In this document: in pieces, positions 9,056 to 20,400 of the stretch
Position numbering within the stretch: the stretch's first letter is position 1
How the letters are laid out: every line of letters starts with the position of its first letter
DNA from: Diplonema papillatum
Lineage: Eukaryota; Euglenozoa; Diplonemea; Diplonemida; Diplonemidae
Length of the DNA: 64,000 bases
Assembly: GCA_030068145.1 (NCBI GenBank)
Contig: JAPJBO010000142.1
Span: 124,001-188,000 of the forward strand
Direction of reading: 5' to 3'
Made by a program: the position numbers and the translations under genes
Notes under the pieces: model-generated
The model's database searches: none
What the model saw: only the letters and a program-made list of their open reading frames with translations
Told to the model about the DNA's origin: nothing

Positions 9056-11376
9056 TTTAGGTCCTGAATCGGACTCCTGACCGAATCTGACCGGATCTGG
9101 GACGATCCTGCACAACCCTACCCTATGCAAAGAAAAGCAACTGCGCGAAAATGAAGAAGAAGAAGAAGAAAAAGGCCGCTCCTGGTCCAAGAACGTGACG
9201 GTCAACCACACAGTTTGCAAAGCTTGAGTCGGAGGCAGCACAGTGCTACAACCCCGTCCGCTCTGCCCTGCGGCTGACCGTCTCGACGAGCGCGAGCGCC
9301 AAGCCCCAAGGTGCGCCACACCTTGATGCTTTAGTTTGGGAAATCGGTAGCCACTTGACCCATAGGCCCGTGGCTCTGCAGTACCGCCGAACACGTGAAG
9401 CTTGGCTCCCGTGTAGCAGGCTTTCCTGGTACCGCGCGAAAATGAAAAAAAGAAATGGTCGGGCTCGAGCGAGTGTCGTTCATTTTCCACGGGAGATCAC
9501 TTCATCCGGATGCGAACAATCGTCCAGCGACGCGAACGCACATGTGGTAAGAACCCTCGAATGATAAACCTCCGCGCTCGACCCCCAGAACCGACACCCA
9601 AAAACGTCCGCACGTCCCAATCCGGCACCCAGACAAGGCTTCAGACTTTCCCGACGCGGGTCGTGTCGTTCACAAACAGAGAGACACTGTGGCCACACTC
9701 TTGTCTGCCCTCCTTCTCCTGTCACTGAACTCGGCTGCTCCTCGGAAAGATGCTAGTGAAAGAAGACATTGCCTGGCAGCTCGGGAGGGAAAGCGGTGGA
9801 AGGGGAGAACAAGGAAAAGAGGAGAGAAGTCATTCGTCGAGGGAGGGAGTCACGGGGATGGCCTCTCTTGCGGCGGTCTCCCAAGGTCTTTAAACTTGGC
9901 ACCGTCTTGAGCCCCTTGAGCCTCGAAATTGCCCAAAACGTAGCCCCACACTCTCAGTTAGTTCCGGAAGACACGCGTTTCGGGGGGAGCATATATTTCT
10001 GTCGGGGGGTGTTGGCGCCGTAGGATGGCGATCGAAACAATCATTCCCACTGCACACAAAATAGAACCCCCGCACAAAGGGGTTTTCAGCTGCGCGGGGG
10101 CAGCGCCCCCCGCCCGACGGGTCCAACACAATCGAAGGGATGTGAGTGGCTATCCGCCGAACTGCTGTACTCTGACGCGAAACCCCCAGAGGGTTGAACA
10201 TAGCTTTTTTGTCCTATGTTCAAAGTATCAGTTCGAGAGAAGTGAAGAGACTGGAAACTCCCCGGAGAGATGGTCCCTGCACTCGAACTCAATCTGTTGT
10301 ACCTGGCGTTCCTGGGGGGGGGGGAGGGGTGAAAATACAAAGAAAAACAAACTAGAAACCAAACACCAGAGACCACACAATCTGCCCGCCGGGGTAGAAT
10401 GCGCGGGCAAGAACGGGCCGGCCGTCGGGCACGGCGCGATTTCCCAGGCAGCGCAGAGGAATCCTGGTAGGGATCCGTGTGCCAGGCATTTCCTTGAAGG
10501 ATCGCAATATACAAGGGGTGCCTGTAAGGAGACCCGACACACCAGTAAATGCCACGACATTTCCACAAGCGCCGCAGGCGTTTTCCCCAATGCATTTCAA
10601 AGCTTTCTCACCGTTAAAAAGTGTTTTTTTTTGCTGCACGTGCACATGCAGGTGGGATTTTACTTTTCAATGCAGCAGTAACGCTGATTTACTGGTGCGT
10701 CGTGGACGTTCTCCGTTGCCCAATTGGAACAGCCTTTCGAGCTGAGACTCCCAGTACTGCTGCGGATACGTCGCCAGCAAAACGAGCTGTTGCAAGTGTG
10801 CATGGTGGGCATTGGCGTAGCGCACCGCGCGGCCCTTATTTCGCACCAACTTCAAGGCGTTCAGCCCTACCAATCTCGCAGCCGCGCCCGCCCCCCGTCG
10901 AAATGTGCGAGCGAGGACGCGGGGGCACGTCACTCGTGCGTGAAGGAAAAAATGAATAATACTAGTCGCTATGAGACGCTAGTCTTTTAAGAACAGCTAC
11001 CACCCAATATACTGCGGTGCAGGACGTCTCTGCCCGACAGAACGGCGTGCACTTCCTCACCCCTTGGGGCGCCAGTGGAAATGCGACCAACGCATAAAGA
11101 TCACTTTGGCAAAACGAACAAGGAGAATATTATTACGAGCCTAACAAAACCATTTGACGAGCAGAGGATATTAACGCCCGTGTCTCTCAACTCCGCCCAC
11201 TCATCACCTGCTCTCTCTCTCTCTGACCCAGTTAGTTTGAATCAACGCCTGCCCACGTCCCCCTTATCGTTGCTAACGATAGCCCTGGCCCAATCGTGGA
11301 GAGGCACCTCCGGCATTTAGTTAGCTCCTCACCTCCGCCCGCCCCGTGTGTTTCTTCCCGGTTTCTAAGCATAGTC
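9056..11376. other. Gene-poor stretch
   Basis: No gene is convincing. Bases 10230-10290 contain GGAAACTCCCCGGAGAGATGG, then TCCCTGCACTC, which recurs at about 37578-37632 and, diverged, at 29145-29190, so it is another dispersed repeat. The minus-strand ORF at 10667-10933 has a plausible amino-acid mix (VRNKGRAVRYAN, LATYPQQYWESQLERLF), but I can neither name it nor find exon partners. Confidence 0.35.
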
Positions 11377-11801
11377 GCCAGTCGACGCTTCGCTTGAGGA
11401 ACGAATAGCCTCAACGAGAGCAAGTTCCGTTGTGCAGGCACTGTTTGCGCCGGGGCAACACTTTTGTCACACTGTATAAATCTTCAGATCCTGCACACCT
11501 GCGGATATTGTCCACACGCTCGGTGTGCGTACATTACGAACTATTGCGCGTAGCGACAGGTGGGCAGTGTTCGAGTCGCTCAAAACGACGCAAACCATCG
11601 ACCGCACTAAAAGTCTGCGCGGATTCCGTCGGAATGCAATGTGGAACACGACGCAGCGCGTGCGGGTTCCCGCACAAAACTGAGGTTGAGCCTCTGGTTA
11701 CGTGCGGAGACCCATGCGGTCAAAGACCGTCTGTCACAGTAATTTTGTTTCAGCTTCCTTCTCTTTCTTTTGCTTTCCTGAATACGCGCCTGCTATTGTG
11801 G

Positions 11802-12050
11802 GAATACTCGAGGAGGCCGCCAATGCAAAATCTCAACAGCTACACGAAACACCGGTCCATCTGTGTTTAGTCCTTTTTCGTTGAACCCATGTGGAGTTGT
11901 ATCGTTTCACATTTCTCCCTACTTGCCTTTGTCAAAAAAGCACGGAACGGCCCCTCGAGTAATTTTTAAGCACTAACAATCTGGCGGATTCCTGGCCTGG
12001 AAACGAACAGGGAAAGCACACAAGGGAGGCGATCAACCGGCACACAGAGT
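11802..12050 (+). repeat. Diverged R1 MITE followed by R2 fragment
   Basis: GAATACTCGAGGAGGCCGCC opens and CCCCTCGAGTAATTTT closes a 165-bp R1-type unit. It runs directly into CACTAACAATCTGGCGGATT and GCGATCAACCGGCAC, which are R2 words. The direct junction supports R1 and R2 being one composite family. Confidence 0.5.
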
Positions 12051-12167
12051 TTTTCGCATTTTCTTGTTTTTCACACATTTCGCACCTCTCCCTAACTCTC
12101 GGCTGCCGGACCCTCTTGCGGCACTGTCAAAAATGTTTTCAACGGAATGGCCAAAGACGAATTTGTA

Positions 12168-12440
12168 CTAGTACACGTGTTCCTGGCGGACAACTTCATC
12201 CCCTACCGTGAAGCCAAAGCTCGAGAAACCAGCTGCAGCACCCTTTTCCTGCTTTTGCTATTGGCGCAGAATGCCTGAGTCAGCAACGATGCTGGCTCTG
12301 CCAATGGTGCGTTACTTCGGCAATCGCCCGAGGCCGGCACAAAATCACGCGGTTGCGAAAGGGGTTGCCGAATCGTCGTCCACCGAAGAGGTGTCATACA
12401 CCGATGAGTCCCTCACCTCGCTGTCGCTGGCTTCAGCACC
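12168..12440 (-). pseudogene. Decayed copy of the SSFGFTVG gene family
   Basis: Read on the minus strand it gives DEASDSEVRDSSVYDTSSVDDD, a stop, then remnants ending SSFGFTVGDEVVRQEHVY and a stop codon. The plus-strand CDS fragment at 43353-43658 reads DEASDSDVSDSSVDDTSSADDD and ends SSFGFTVGAIRQEDVY, stop. In-frame stops in the middle mark this copy as broken. Upstream of both copies lie TGCATCGTTGCA-type repeats. Confidence 0.6.
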
Positions 12441-13418
12441 ATCGTCATCATCCGCTTGGTCCATCACTCTACTGCCAGTGCATCACATTGCATCATTGCA
12501 TTGCATCGTTGCACCGTTGCCTATCGGCAACCGTCCCGCCGTTGCTGTGCTGCATACGAAGTTCAAATTTATGCCTACTCCTGTTGCAGCGCTGTGCTAC
12601 GTCGTTGCATCATCGCTCATTTCGTCCGCCACATTTTCCCTCAACCAGCTGCTGCTTCATTGCACGGCAAACATCACCGTGCATTTAACCGACAGCGACT
12701 TGTCCGGTGTGTCAAGTGAACAGTGACTGTTGCCGTACTCCGCGGTTCCCAGCCTCAAGCAGAAGGAAGGCGCACAGACGAATCGGTTGTGTGCAACTGC
12801 ACTTTTCCTTCTGAAAGCATGCAAATCCGTGTACTACCTTTGACCTCGACCGTGGGTCGAAAGACTGGTGGTATCGACTGGATGGGTGGCCCTACACAAC
12901 ACGAGTACCTGCCGCATTTCTGCTGCACAACTCTTGTTGGACTACTGCACTACCGGCCGGTGTTGGTTTATTGTTATCATTGGTTTATTGGCAGATGTTC
13001 TCTCGAACTCATTGCGCATGACGTCGAGCGGCACTTATGCCGCCGCGGTCTATGTGCCTGTTCAGCCGGCGGGCGCGTTTTCAATCCATTCGCGTTCACG
13101 ACAAGTTCGTGCGGGCTCTCCTGAATCCGTGGCTATGTTGGCTGTCGGCTCGTTTGCACGCCACGTGGAAGCGATGACGGATTGAAAGGGTGTTCGTTTT
13201 GTTTCTCATCACCACCAGCGCGACTCGAACACTGCCCGCCTGTCGCTACGCGCAATAGTTCGTAATGTGCGTGTGGACAAGTTCCGCAGGTGTGCAGGAT
13301 CTGCAGATTTTTATTTATACAGTGTGCCAAAAGTATTGCCCCGGCGCGAACAGTGCCTGCACAACGGAACTTGCCCTCATTGAGGCTATTCGTTCCTCAA
13401 GCGAAGCATCCATCTGGC

Positions 13419-15066
13419 CCGAACACGCCGATGGCTCGGGATTACTCGTTGGCATCCAATCCTAGAAATTAGAACCTTCCCTGCCCCCCTTGAAGCACGT
13501 GGAGGTCGCTCTCCTTTCAAGGATTGCCACGCCGAGAAGTACCGTCGAGCAAGCTTTTTTACCGTGTGCTCAGGTACCCGCGTATCCTTGCGCAAAGCCT
13601 AGGCGATTTCTCGCCACTCTGCTCCTTTTTCCGCTTGGCCCTCAGGCTCATCCACCTTATGGCATCCGTGTTTTTACTAGCCTATCTGAAGCAAAGAAAA
13701 AAACAAAGCACGAACAAAACAGGAGGACATCGTCAGACAACCACTAGAATGAGAAAAAGGGATAGGGGGAGGGATATAGTTGACGCAGCTCTTGACATGA
13801 CAATGGGAACCCGAAGGTGTTTTAATTCTTCGCCCTTGGGTCGGTCCTGCTTTAGGCTCAGGTGTGTTAGGTCTCTCGACTCCCTAAAATCGTGGTTACC
13901 GCAATCTCGAGAGGTCTAGTCAACTATTCCCTGCAGTAGTACCAACACTTTCAAAAAGGAAAAGAGAGATGAAGAACGAACCATCAGGCCCACAAAGCGC
14001 CGCCCAGGGTTCTTGCAAAGCTGTGCAAAACAAACCGCTGGAAAACATACCATGCTTCCCTCTTCCTGTCCAGGCAACACGAAGCTAGGAGCCGTCGTCG
14101 ACCATTGTCAATCGGACCTATTATCGATCTTCGTCGAGCTGTCGATCTGCGGTTCGCTGATCATTTCCAGTCTCCAAGTACCCGCTCGATCGTCGCCGAT
14201 CGGTAGTTGGTATCCGCATTCTATGTTAACCAGTGTTGACTGCGGCCGATTCCCGCCGTAATCACCTGCGAAGGAACTCCGCACAAAGGGTCCGGTAATT
14301 TCCAGGCGAGCCATGTTGGTCAACTTCTTGCTTGCACGAGTCGCTGTTTTGGAACGCTGAGGGAATCAGAAGGTATCCCTGACATAGGCCGAGTGGAATG
14401 TACATGATGGAAAGAGTCGATGAGTGGTCCGATCATCGTCGATTATGTCTTGAAGCAATGTGGTTCTCTCGTCGACTATCGCCGATCTACAGCCGATCGT
14501 CGTCGAGTTGTCTCCAAGGATCGTCGATCTGTCGATTGCCGACAATCTGGTAGAGGCCATCGACGATGTTATCATTCGCTATCGATCTGCCGACAAGCAA
14601 TGCGCATTGTGCAGCGTACGCTACGTCCTGTCCAGCGGTCTGCCGATTCTTGGAGCACAGCCATTGACCAGCTGGCTTACAAATGGATTGAATCGAAGTG
14701 AGACCGAGTTGCTGAAATCAACCGGAATACCACGAAAAAGAACTGCGTGCATTGCAAGTGTGGGGGGGTGGGAACGGGATGTGAGCCACCTGTCCCAGCG
14801 ACGCGAGGCTGAAGGCTGTTGTTGTCCCTGAGAGCTCCCTGTTTTCCTCGCGGGAACTGCCCAATCGGGGTTCCGATGCGCGCCTCTCCCCACAGGTGCG
14901 CTTGCACAGACGGGAAATTTCCTGCTGTCATCCAACGAGGTGGCGCAGATGGACACGCCCCCCACCCTCTACCCGAAGGCAAGGGTGTCTATTAAACAAC
15001 GAACCATTTCTTCCAGGCATGCCGAAGGTACGGGTGCGGGCTTATTAGGGGCAGAAACACGCAATC
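13419..15066. other. Gene-free stretch with GATCG-rich low complexity
   Basis: 14095-14240 and 14420-14600 are rich in irregular CGTCGATC, CCGATCG and GTCGAGCTGTCGATC words on both strands, giving many inverted matches. No gene or named element was recognised. The last 60 bp before 15067 would be the 5' leader of the next gene. Confidence 0.4.
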
Positions 15067-16781
15067 ATGGCCCCGATGATGGTAAACAGCACCGCCTCTC
15101 GACCGATTGAGATCAGCGAGTCTATGGACAACTTCCCCGAGACTATTCCGATGGACGGGATGAACCGCTCCAAAGATCGACCGTACGAGCCTTTTTTTCG
15201 ATACGTCGCTCCGGATATCGGTTTCGTGCCGCCAACATACTATGAGTGCCATGACATCCGCCACCATTTCAGCAGGCAAGCGTTTCATCTTCGAAACGTG
15301 TTGCGCGTGGTCTTCTCCTTCTCCACGATGAACGCACTCATCCTCTCCGAATTATCCACCTTCCTCTGCATATACTACGGCGCGTACGCAAACATCCACC
15401 CGAACCTGTTCCTGACGGTCTTCGTTTTCCCCCTCGCCTTCAGCATCAACGCAGTTTACCAACGCCGGGAGCGAGCGCTGGATGAACTTGCGACGTTGAA
15501 GGCAGCCGCCACGACGTTCTTCCTGCTGCACCAGGAGTGGCACGTCTTCATGGCTGATCCCGCGTACCTGGAGTTTCACACGGTCGCGGACACGAAGTTC
15601 TCGAAGCTGTGGATCGCTCATAACGAGCAGTACGCTCAGTGGCACCTGCATAAGGTGTACACTACGGTGCAGAGGCTGCTGGACGACATCCGCACGTATC
15701 TGTCGACGCCAGACACGGCGTACGATCCGGAAGTGCACGGGTCGCGCGCAAGCCGGGTGAGTGCGCGGCACGTTCTGCTGAAGCGGGTGTACAAGGGTAT
15801 CCGGGAGCTCAGCGACGCGAACGAGCGCCTGCGGCGGGGGCAGACGACGGCGGCCGTGCTCAAGGTGCCGCTGGCCGTGCAGCCGCCCATCCTGACGAGG
15901 CCGATTCACTGGATGTACTTCATGGTCCAGGCCTTCGAAAAAGTGCGCGGCATCCGCGACTACAGGTCCCCGACAACCATCCGGTCCTTCACGAAAACGC
16001 TGAGCTGGACCGTCCCGTTGCTGCTGACGCCCTACTACGCTTACCTCGCGCATGAGTTCGAGGACTGGGTCGCATACTTCGTTTGCTTCTTCGTAACGGT
16101 GTGCTTTCTTTCCGTACTTTCGCGCACGCCCGGCCTTCGGGTCTCCTTTTGACGTCCCAGGTGGTCTCAACAGAGCGAAGGGTGGTCTTCGCGCCAATAG
16201 ACTGTCGCGCACTGCTGTGCACGCGTTGCACCAACAAAAGTCGGTCCGGCTTTCAAAGGTCCCGCTGTGCCTGCTTACGTGAGTGTGCAGCAGATGTGCC
16301 GCCCCCAGCCAGCGTTTCTTATTCTTGAGTTAGCCAGCAACCATTGGCACTTTTTGACGTGTCGTCACCTTGGAAGGGGCAGCGTCCGGAATTGAGTCGG
16401 CTACTCACTCCTGCATTAGGAGGGGGCGTTCCTGCAAGTTCCACTGGAATAATAGGATTGATGCCAGCGGTATTATGCGCCAGTCCCCCGTCCAAGGATT
16501 AACAGTGCTTTGTGGTGAGTTCCGCAAGTGTGCCAAACAAAAGGAAGAAACGGAAAATGCAACACCACACACAGCTTATTCTCGGGTCGTACCGGATAAT
16601 TCAAGACTTCGGGGAAAACCCGTTTCTACCCATCGGAGAAGAGGTGATCGACAACCTGAACTTGAACGATTTGAGCATCGACTGGAGCTCGACGAGCCTC
16701 GTCTTCTCGCACGATCCCCCTAAGCCGCCGTCTGTAGACGGCACCGTCAAGCTGCCTCAAATGGAGGTAGAGACAGAGTGA
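15067..16781 (+). CDS. Bestrophin-like membrane protein, two exons
   Basis: Proposed exons are 15067-16092 and 16575-16781, giving 410 residues. The intron of 482 bp starts GTAACG and ends CACACAG, and both borders are phase 0. A second donor, GTGTGC at 16099, is also in phase and adds two residues. Splicing restores a last membrane segment and the run SYRIIQDFGENPF, which resembles the conserved NPFG region after the last helix of bestrophins (UPF0187 / RFP-TM family). Hydrophobic segments lie near residues 85-105, 112-135, 310-325 and across the splice. The stretch YRSPTTIRSFTKTL before the third segment is the kind of motif seen in algal and oomycete bestrophin-like proteins. Family members form anion channels; transport here is inference. 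The start ATG is the first in an open frame. The C-terminal tail is acidic and short. Confidence 0.65.
16093..16574 (+). other. Intron of the bestrophin-like gene
   Basis: Begins GTAACG (alternative GTGTGC six bases later) and ends CCACACACAG. Several in-frame stops follow the donor (the exon 1 frame would stop at 16152), so splicing is required to reach the conserved C-terminal region. Confidence 0.6.
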
Positions 16782-17487
16782 CCCGACGCTTCGGCTTCCT
16801 CCGGCATTTTAACATGCCGCATGTGCTTGTACCACCGTTGGCTTCCCCTTCATCCCGGGCCCGTGCCTGGTGCGTCCTCTCTGGCAGCGCGAGTAGTCGG
16901 TGTGGTGGCCTGGCCATCCCGACGATGGCCGGTCAGAGGCACACCGGTGCGTAGCGTACGCGCAAAAATGGCAGACACCGCAGGTGCACCGCGGCAACGG
17001 TAGCGCGGGGTGCTCTTGACCCCCCCACTCTCTGCTTTAAAACCCGTACCCAAGCGAGGGTAAGTGAGCTTTTTGTTAACCGCAGCCAACAGGTGACCTC
17101 TAAACCTAGAAATACGGGATTCTAAGCTCGAAAGTAGGATTCCCGGACGGATTTGGGCCTCTATTCGTTCTCAGTTGCAATTTGCCTGCGCATTGCCGTT
17201 TTACCCTATAGATCTACACGCCGCTTTTCGTAAAGTTGTCGTCCCCGATAGTTCAGCACTTGTTGACGTCATGTTGTGCGACTGGCCAGACAGCCTCATC
17301 CCGCTTTTCTGCGTTGGCCTTGGGCAGTGCGTTCTCTTCACCGTTTACTCAACGTGTGTGGCAGGATGTCTGCTTCCTACGGAAGACGAGACTGGTACCG
17401 GCTTGCTCAAAATTGCTCAAAAATCTGGATAGTGGCTGACATCACCGATGCTCAACTTCTACTCTACCCACGCGTAGCCACCGAACT
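16782..17487. other. 3' flank and gene-free stretch before the satellite
   Basis: A minus-strand ORF at 16809-16997 has a CxCxxCxxC...HxC run (CTCGVCHFCAYATHRC), but it is short and without relatives here. Nothing else is supported. Confidence 0.35.
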
Positions 17488-20400
17488 CGCAGCGTTTGAA
17501 GGACATCCCTTCTGCTGAAAGTCACCCGGAGACACGCAGCGTTTGAAGGACATCCCTTCTGCTGAAAGTCACCCGGAGACACGCAGCATTTGAAGGACAT
17601 CCCTTCTGCTGAAAGTCACCCGGAGACACGCAGCATTTGAAGGACATCCCTTCTGCTGAAAGTCACCCGGAGACACGCAGCATTTGAAGGACATCCCTTC
17701 TGCTGAAAGTCACCCGGAGACACGCAGCATTTGAAGGACATCCCTTCTGCTGAAAGTCACCCGGAGACACGCAGCGTTTGAAGGACATCCCTTCTGCTGA
17801 AAGTCACCCGGAGACACGCAGCGTTTGAAGGACATCCCTTCTGCTGAAAGTCACCCGGAGACACGCAGCGTTTGAAGGACATCCCTTCTGCTGAAAGTCA
17901 CCCGGAGACACGCAGCATTTGAAGGACATCCCTTCTGCTGAAAGTCACCCGGAGACACGCAGCATTTGAAGGACATCCCTTCTGCTGAAAGTCACCCGGA
18001 GACACGCAGCGTTTGAAGGACATCCCTTCTGCTGAAAGTCACCCGGACACGCAGCGTTTGAAGGACATCCCTTCTGCTGAAAGTCACCCGGAGACACGCA
18101 GCGTTTGAAGGACATCCCTTCTGCTGAAAGTCACCCGGAGACACGCAGCATTTGAAGGACATCCCTTCTGCTGAAAGTCACCCGGAGACACGCAGCGTTT
18201 GAAGGACATCCCTTCTGCTGAAAGTCACCCGGAGACACGCAGCGTTTGAAGGACATCCCTTCTGCTGAAAGTCACCCGGGACACGCAGCGTTTGAAGGAC
18301 ATCCCTTCTGCTGAAAGTCACCCGGAGACACGCAGCGTTTGAAGGACATCCCTTCTGCTGAAAGTCACCCGGAGACACGCAGCGTTTGAAGGACATCCCT
18401 TCTGCTGAAAGTCACCCGGAGACACGCAGCGTTTGAAGGACATCCCTTCTGCTGAAAGTCACCCGGAGACACGCAGCGTTTGAAGGACATCCCTTCTGCT
18501 GAAAGTCACCCGGAGACACGCAGCGTTTGAAGGACATCCCTTCTGCTGAAAGTCACCCGGAGACACGCAGCGTTTGAAGGACATCCCTTCTGCTGAAAGT
18601 CACCCGGAGACACGCAGCATTTGAAGGACATCCCTTCTGCTGAAAGTCACCCGGAGACACGCAGCGTTTGAAGGACATCCCTTCTGCTGAAAGTCACCCG
18701 GAGACACGCAGCGTTTGAAGGACATCCCTTCTGCTGAAAGTCACCCGGAGACACGCAGCGTTTGAAGGACATCCCTTCTGCTGAAAGTCACCCGGAGACA
18801 CGCAGCGTTTGAAGGACATCCCTTCTGCTGAAAGTCACCCGGAGACACGCAGCGTTTGAAGGACATCCCTTCTGCTGAAAGTCACCCGGAGACACGCAGC
18901 GTTTGAAGGACATCCCTTCTGCTGAAAGTCACCCGGAGACACGCAGCGTTTGAAGGACATCCCTTCTGCTGAAAGTCACCCGGAGACACGCAGCGTTTGA
19001 AGGACATCCCTTCTGCTGAAAGTCACCCGGAGACACGCAGCGTTTGAAGGACATCCCTTCTGCTGAAAGTCACCCGGAGACACGCAGCGTTTGAAGGACA
19101 TCCCTTCTGCTGAAAGTCACCCGGAGACACGCAGCGTTTGAAGGACATCCCTTCTGCTGAAAGTCACCCGGAGACACGCAGCGTTTGAAGGACATCCCTT
19201 CTGCTGAAAGTCACCCGGAGACACGCAGCGTTTGAAGGACATCCCTTCTGCTGAAAGTCACCCGGAGACACGCAGCGTTTGAAGGACATCCCTTCTGCTG
19301 AAAGTCACCCGGAGACACGCAGCGTTTGAAGGACATCCCTTCTGCTGAAAGTCACCCGGAGACACGCAGCGTTTGAAGGACATCCCTTCTGCTGAAAGTC
19401 ACCCGGAGACACGCAGCATTTGAAGGACATCCCTTCTGCTGAAAGTCACCCGGAGACACGCAGCGTTTGAAGGACATCCCTTCTGCTGAAAGTCACCCGG
19501 AGACACGCAGCGTTTGAAGGACATCCCTTCTGCTGAAAGTCACCCGGAGACACGCAGCGTTTGAAGGACATCCCTTCTGCTGAAAGTCACCCGGGGACAC
19601 GCAGCATTTGAAGGACATCCCTTCTGCTGAAAGTCACCCGGAGACACGCAGCGTTTGAAGGACATCCCTTCTGCTGAAAGTCACCCGGAGACACGCAGCG
19701 TTTGAAGGACATCCCTTCTGCTGAAAGTCACCCGGAGACACGCAGCGTTTGAAGGACATCCCTTCTGCTGAAAGTCACCCGGAGACACGCAGCATTTGAA
19801 GGACATCCCTTCTGCTGAAAGTCACCCGGAGACACGCAGCGTTTGAAGGACATCCCTTCTGCTGAAAGTCACCCGGAGACACGCAGCGTTTGAAGGACAT
19901 CCCTTCTGCTGAAAGTCACCCGGAGACACGCAGCATTTGAAGGACATCCCTTCTGCTGAAAGTCACCCGGAGACACGCAGCGTTTGAAGGACATCCCTTC
20001 TGCTGAAAGTCACCCGGAGACACGCAGCGTTTGAAGGACATCCCTTCTGCTGAAAGTCACCCGGAGACACGCAGCGTTTGAAGGACATCCCTTCTGCTGA
20101 AAGTCACCCGGAGACACGCAGCATTTGAAGGACATCCCTTCTGCTGAAAGTCACCCGGAGACACGCAGCGTTTGAAGGACATCCCTTCTGCTGAAAGTCA
20201 CCCGGAGACACGCAGCGTTTGAAGGACATCCCTTCTGCTGAAAGTCACCCGGAGACACGCAGCGTTTGAAGGACATCCCTTCTGCTGAAAGTCACCCGGA
20301 GACACGCAGCGTTTGAAGGACATCCCTTCTGCTGAAAGTCACCCGGAGACACGCAGCGTTTGAAGGACATCCCTTCTGCTGAAAGTCACCCGGAGACACG

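Larger units (their letters stand above)
11377..13418. mobile_element. 2.0-kb element with about 200-bp terminal inverted repeats
   Basis: Bases 11377-11579 are, at roughly 90% identity by eye, the reverse complement of 13219-13418. Shared words include CTTCGCTTGAGGAACGAATA, AAGTTCCGTTGTGCAGGCAC, ATCCTGCACACCTGCGG and GCGCGTAGCGACAGG. The interior contains a diverged R1/R2 pair (11802-12050) and a decayed gene copy on the minus strand (12168-12440), so it has captured or been invaded by other repeats. No transposase and no obvious target-site duplication were seen. Confidence 0.7.

Noticed and set aside
15352..16212. 286-residue minus-strand ORF
   Set aside because: Shadow of the bestrophin-like exon; the His/Arg-rich sequence lacks any pattern.
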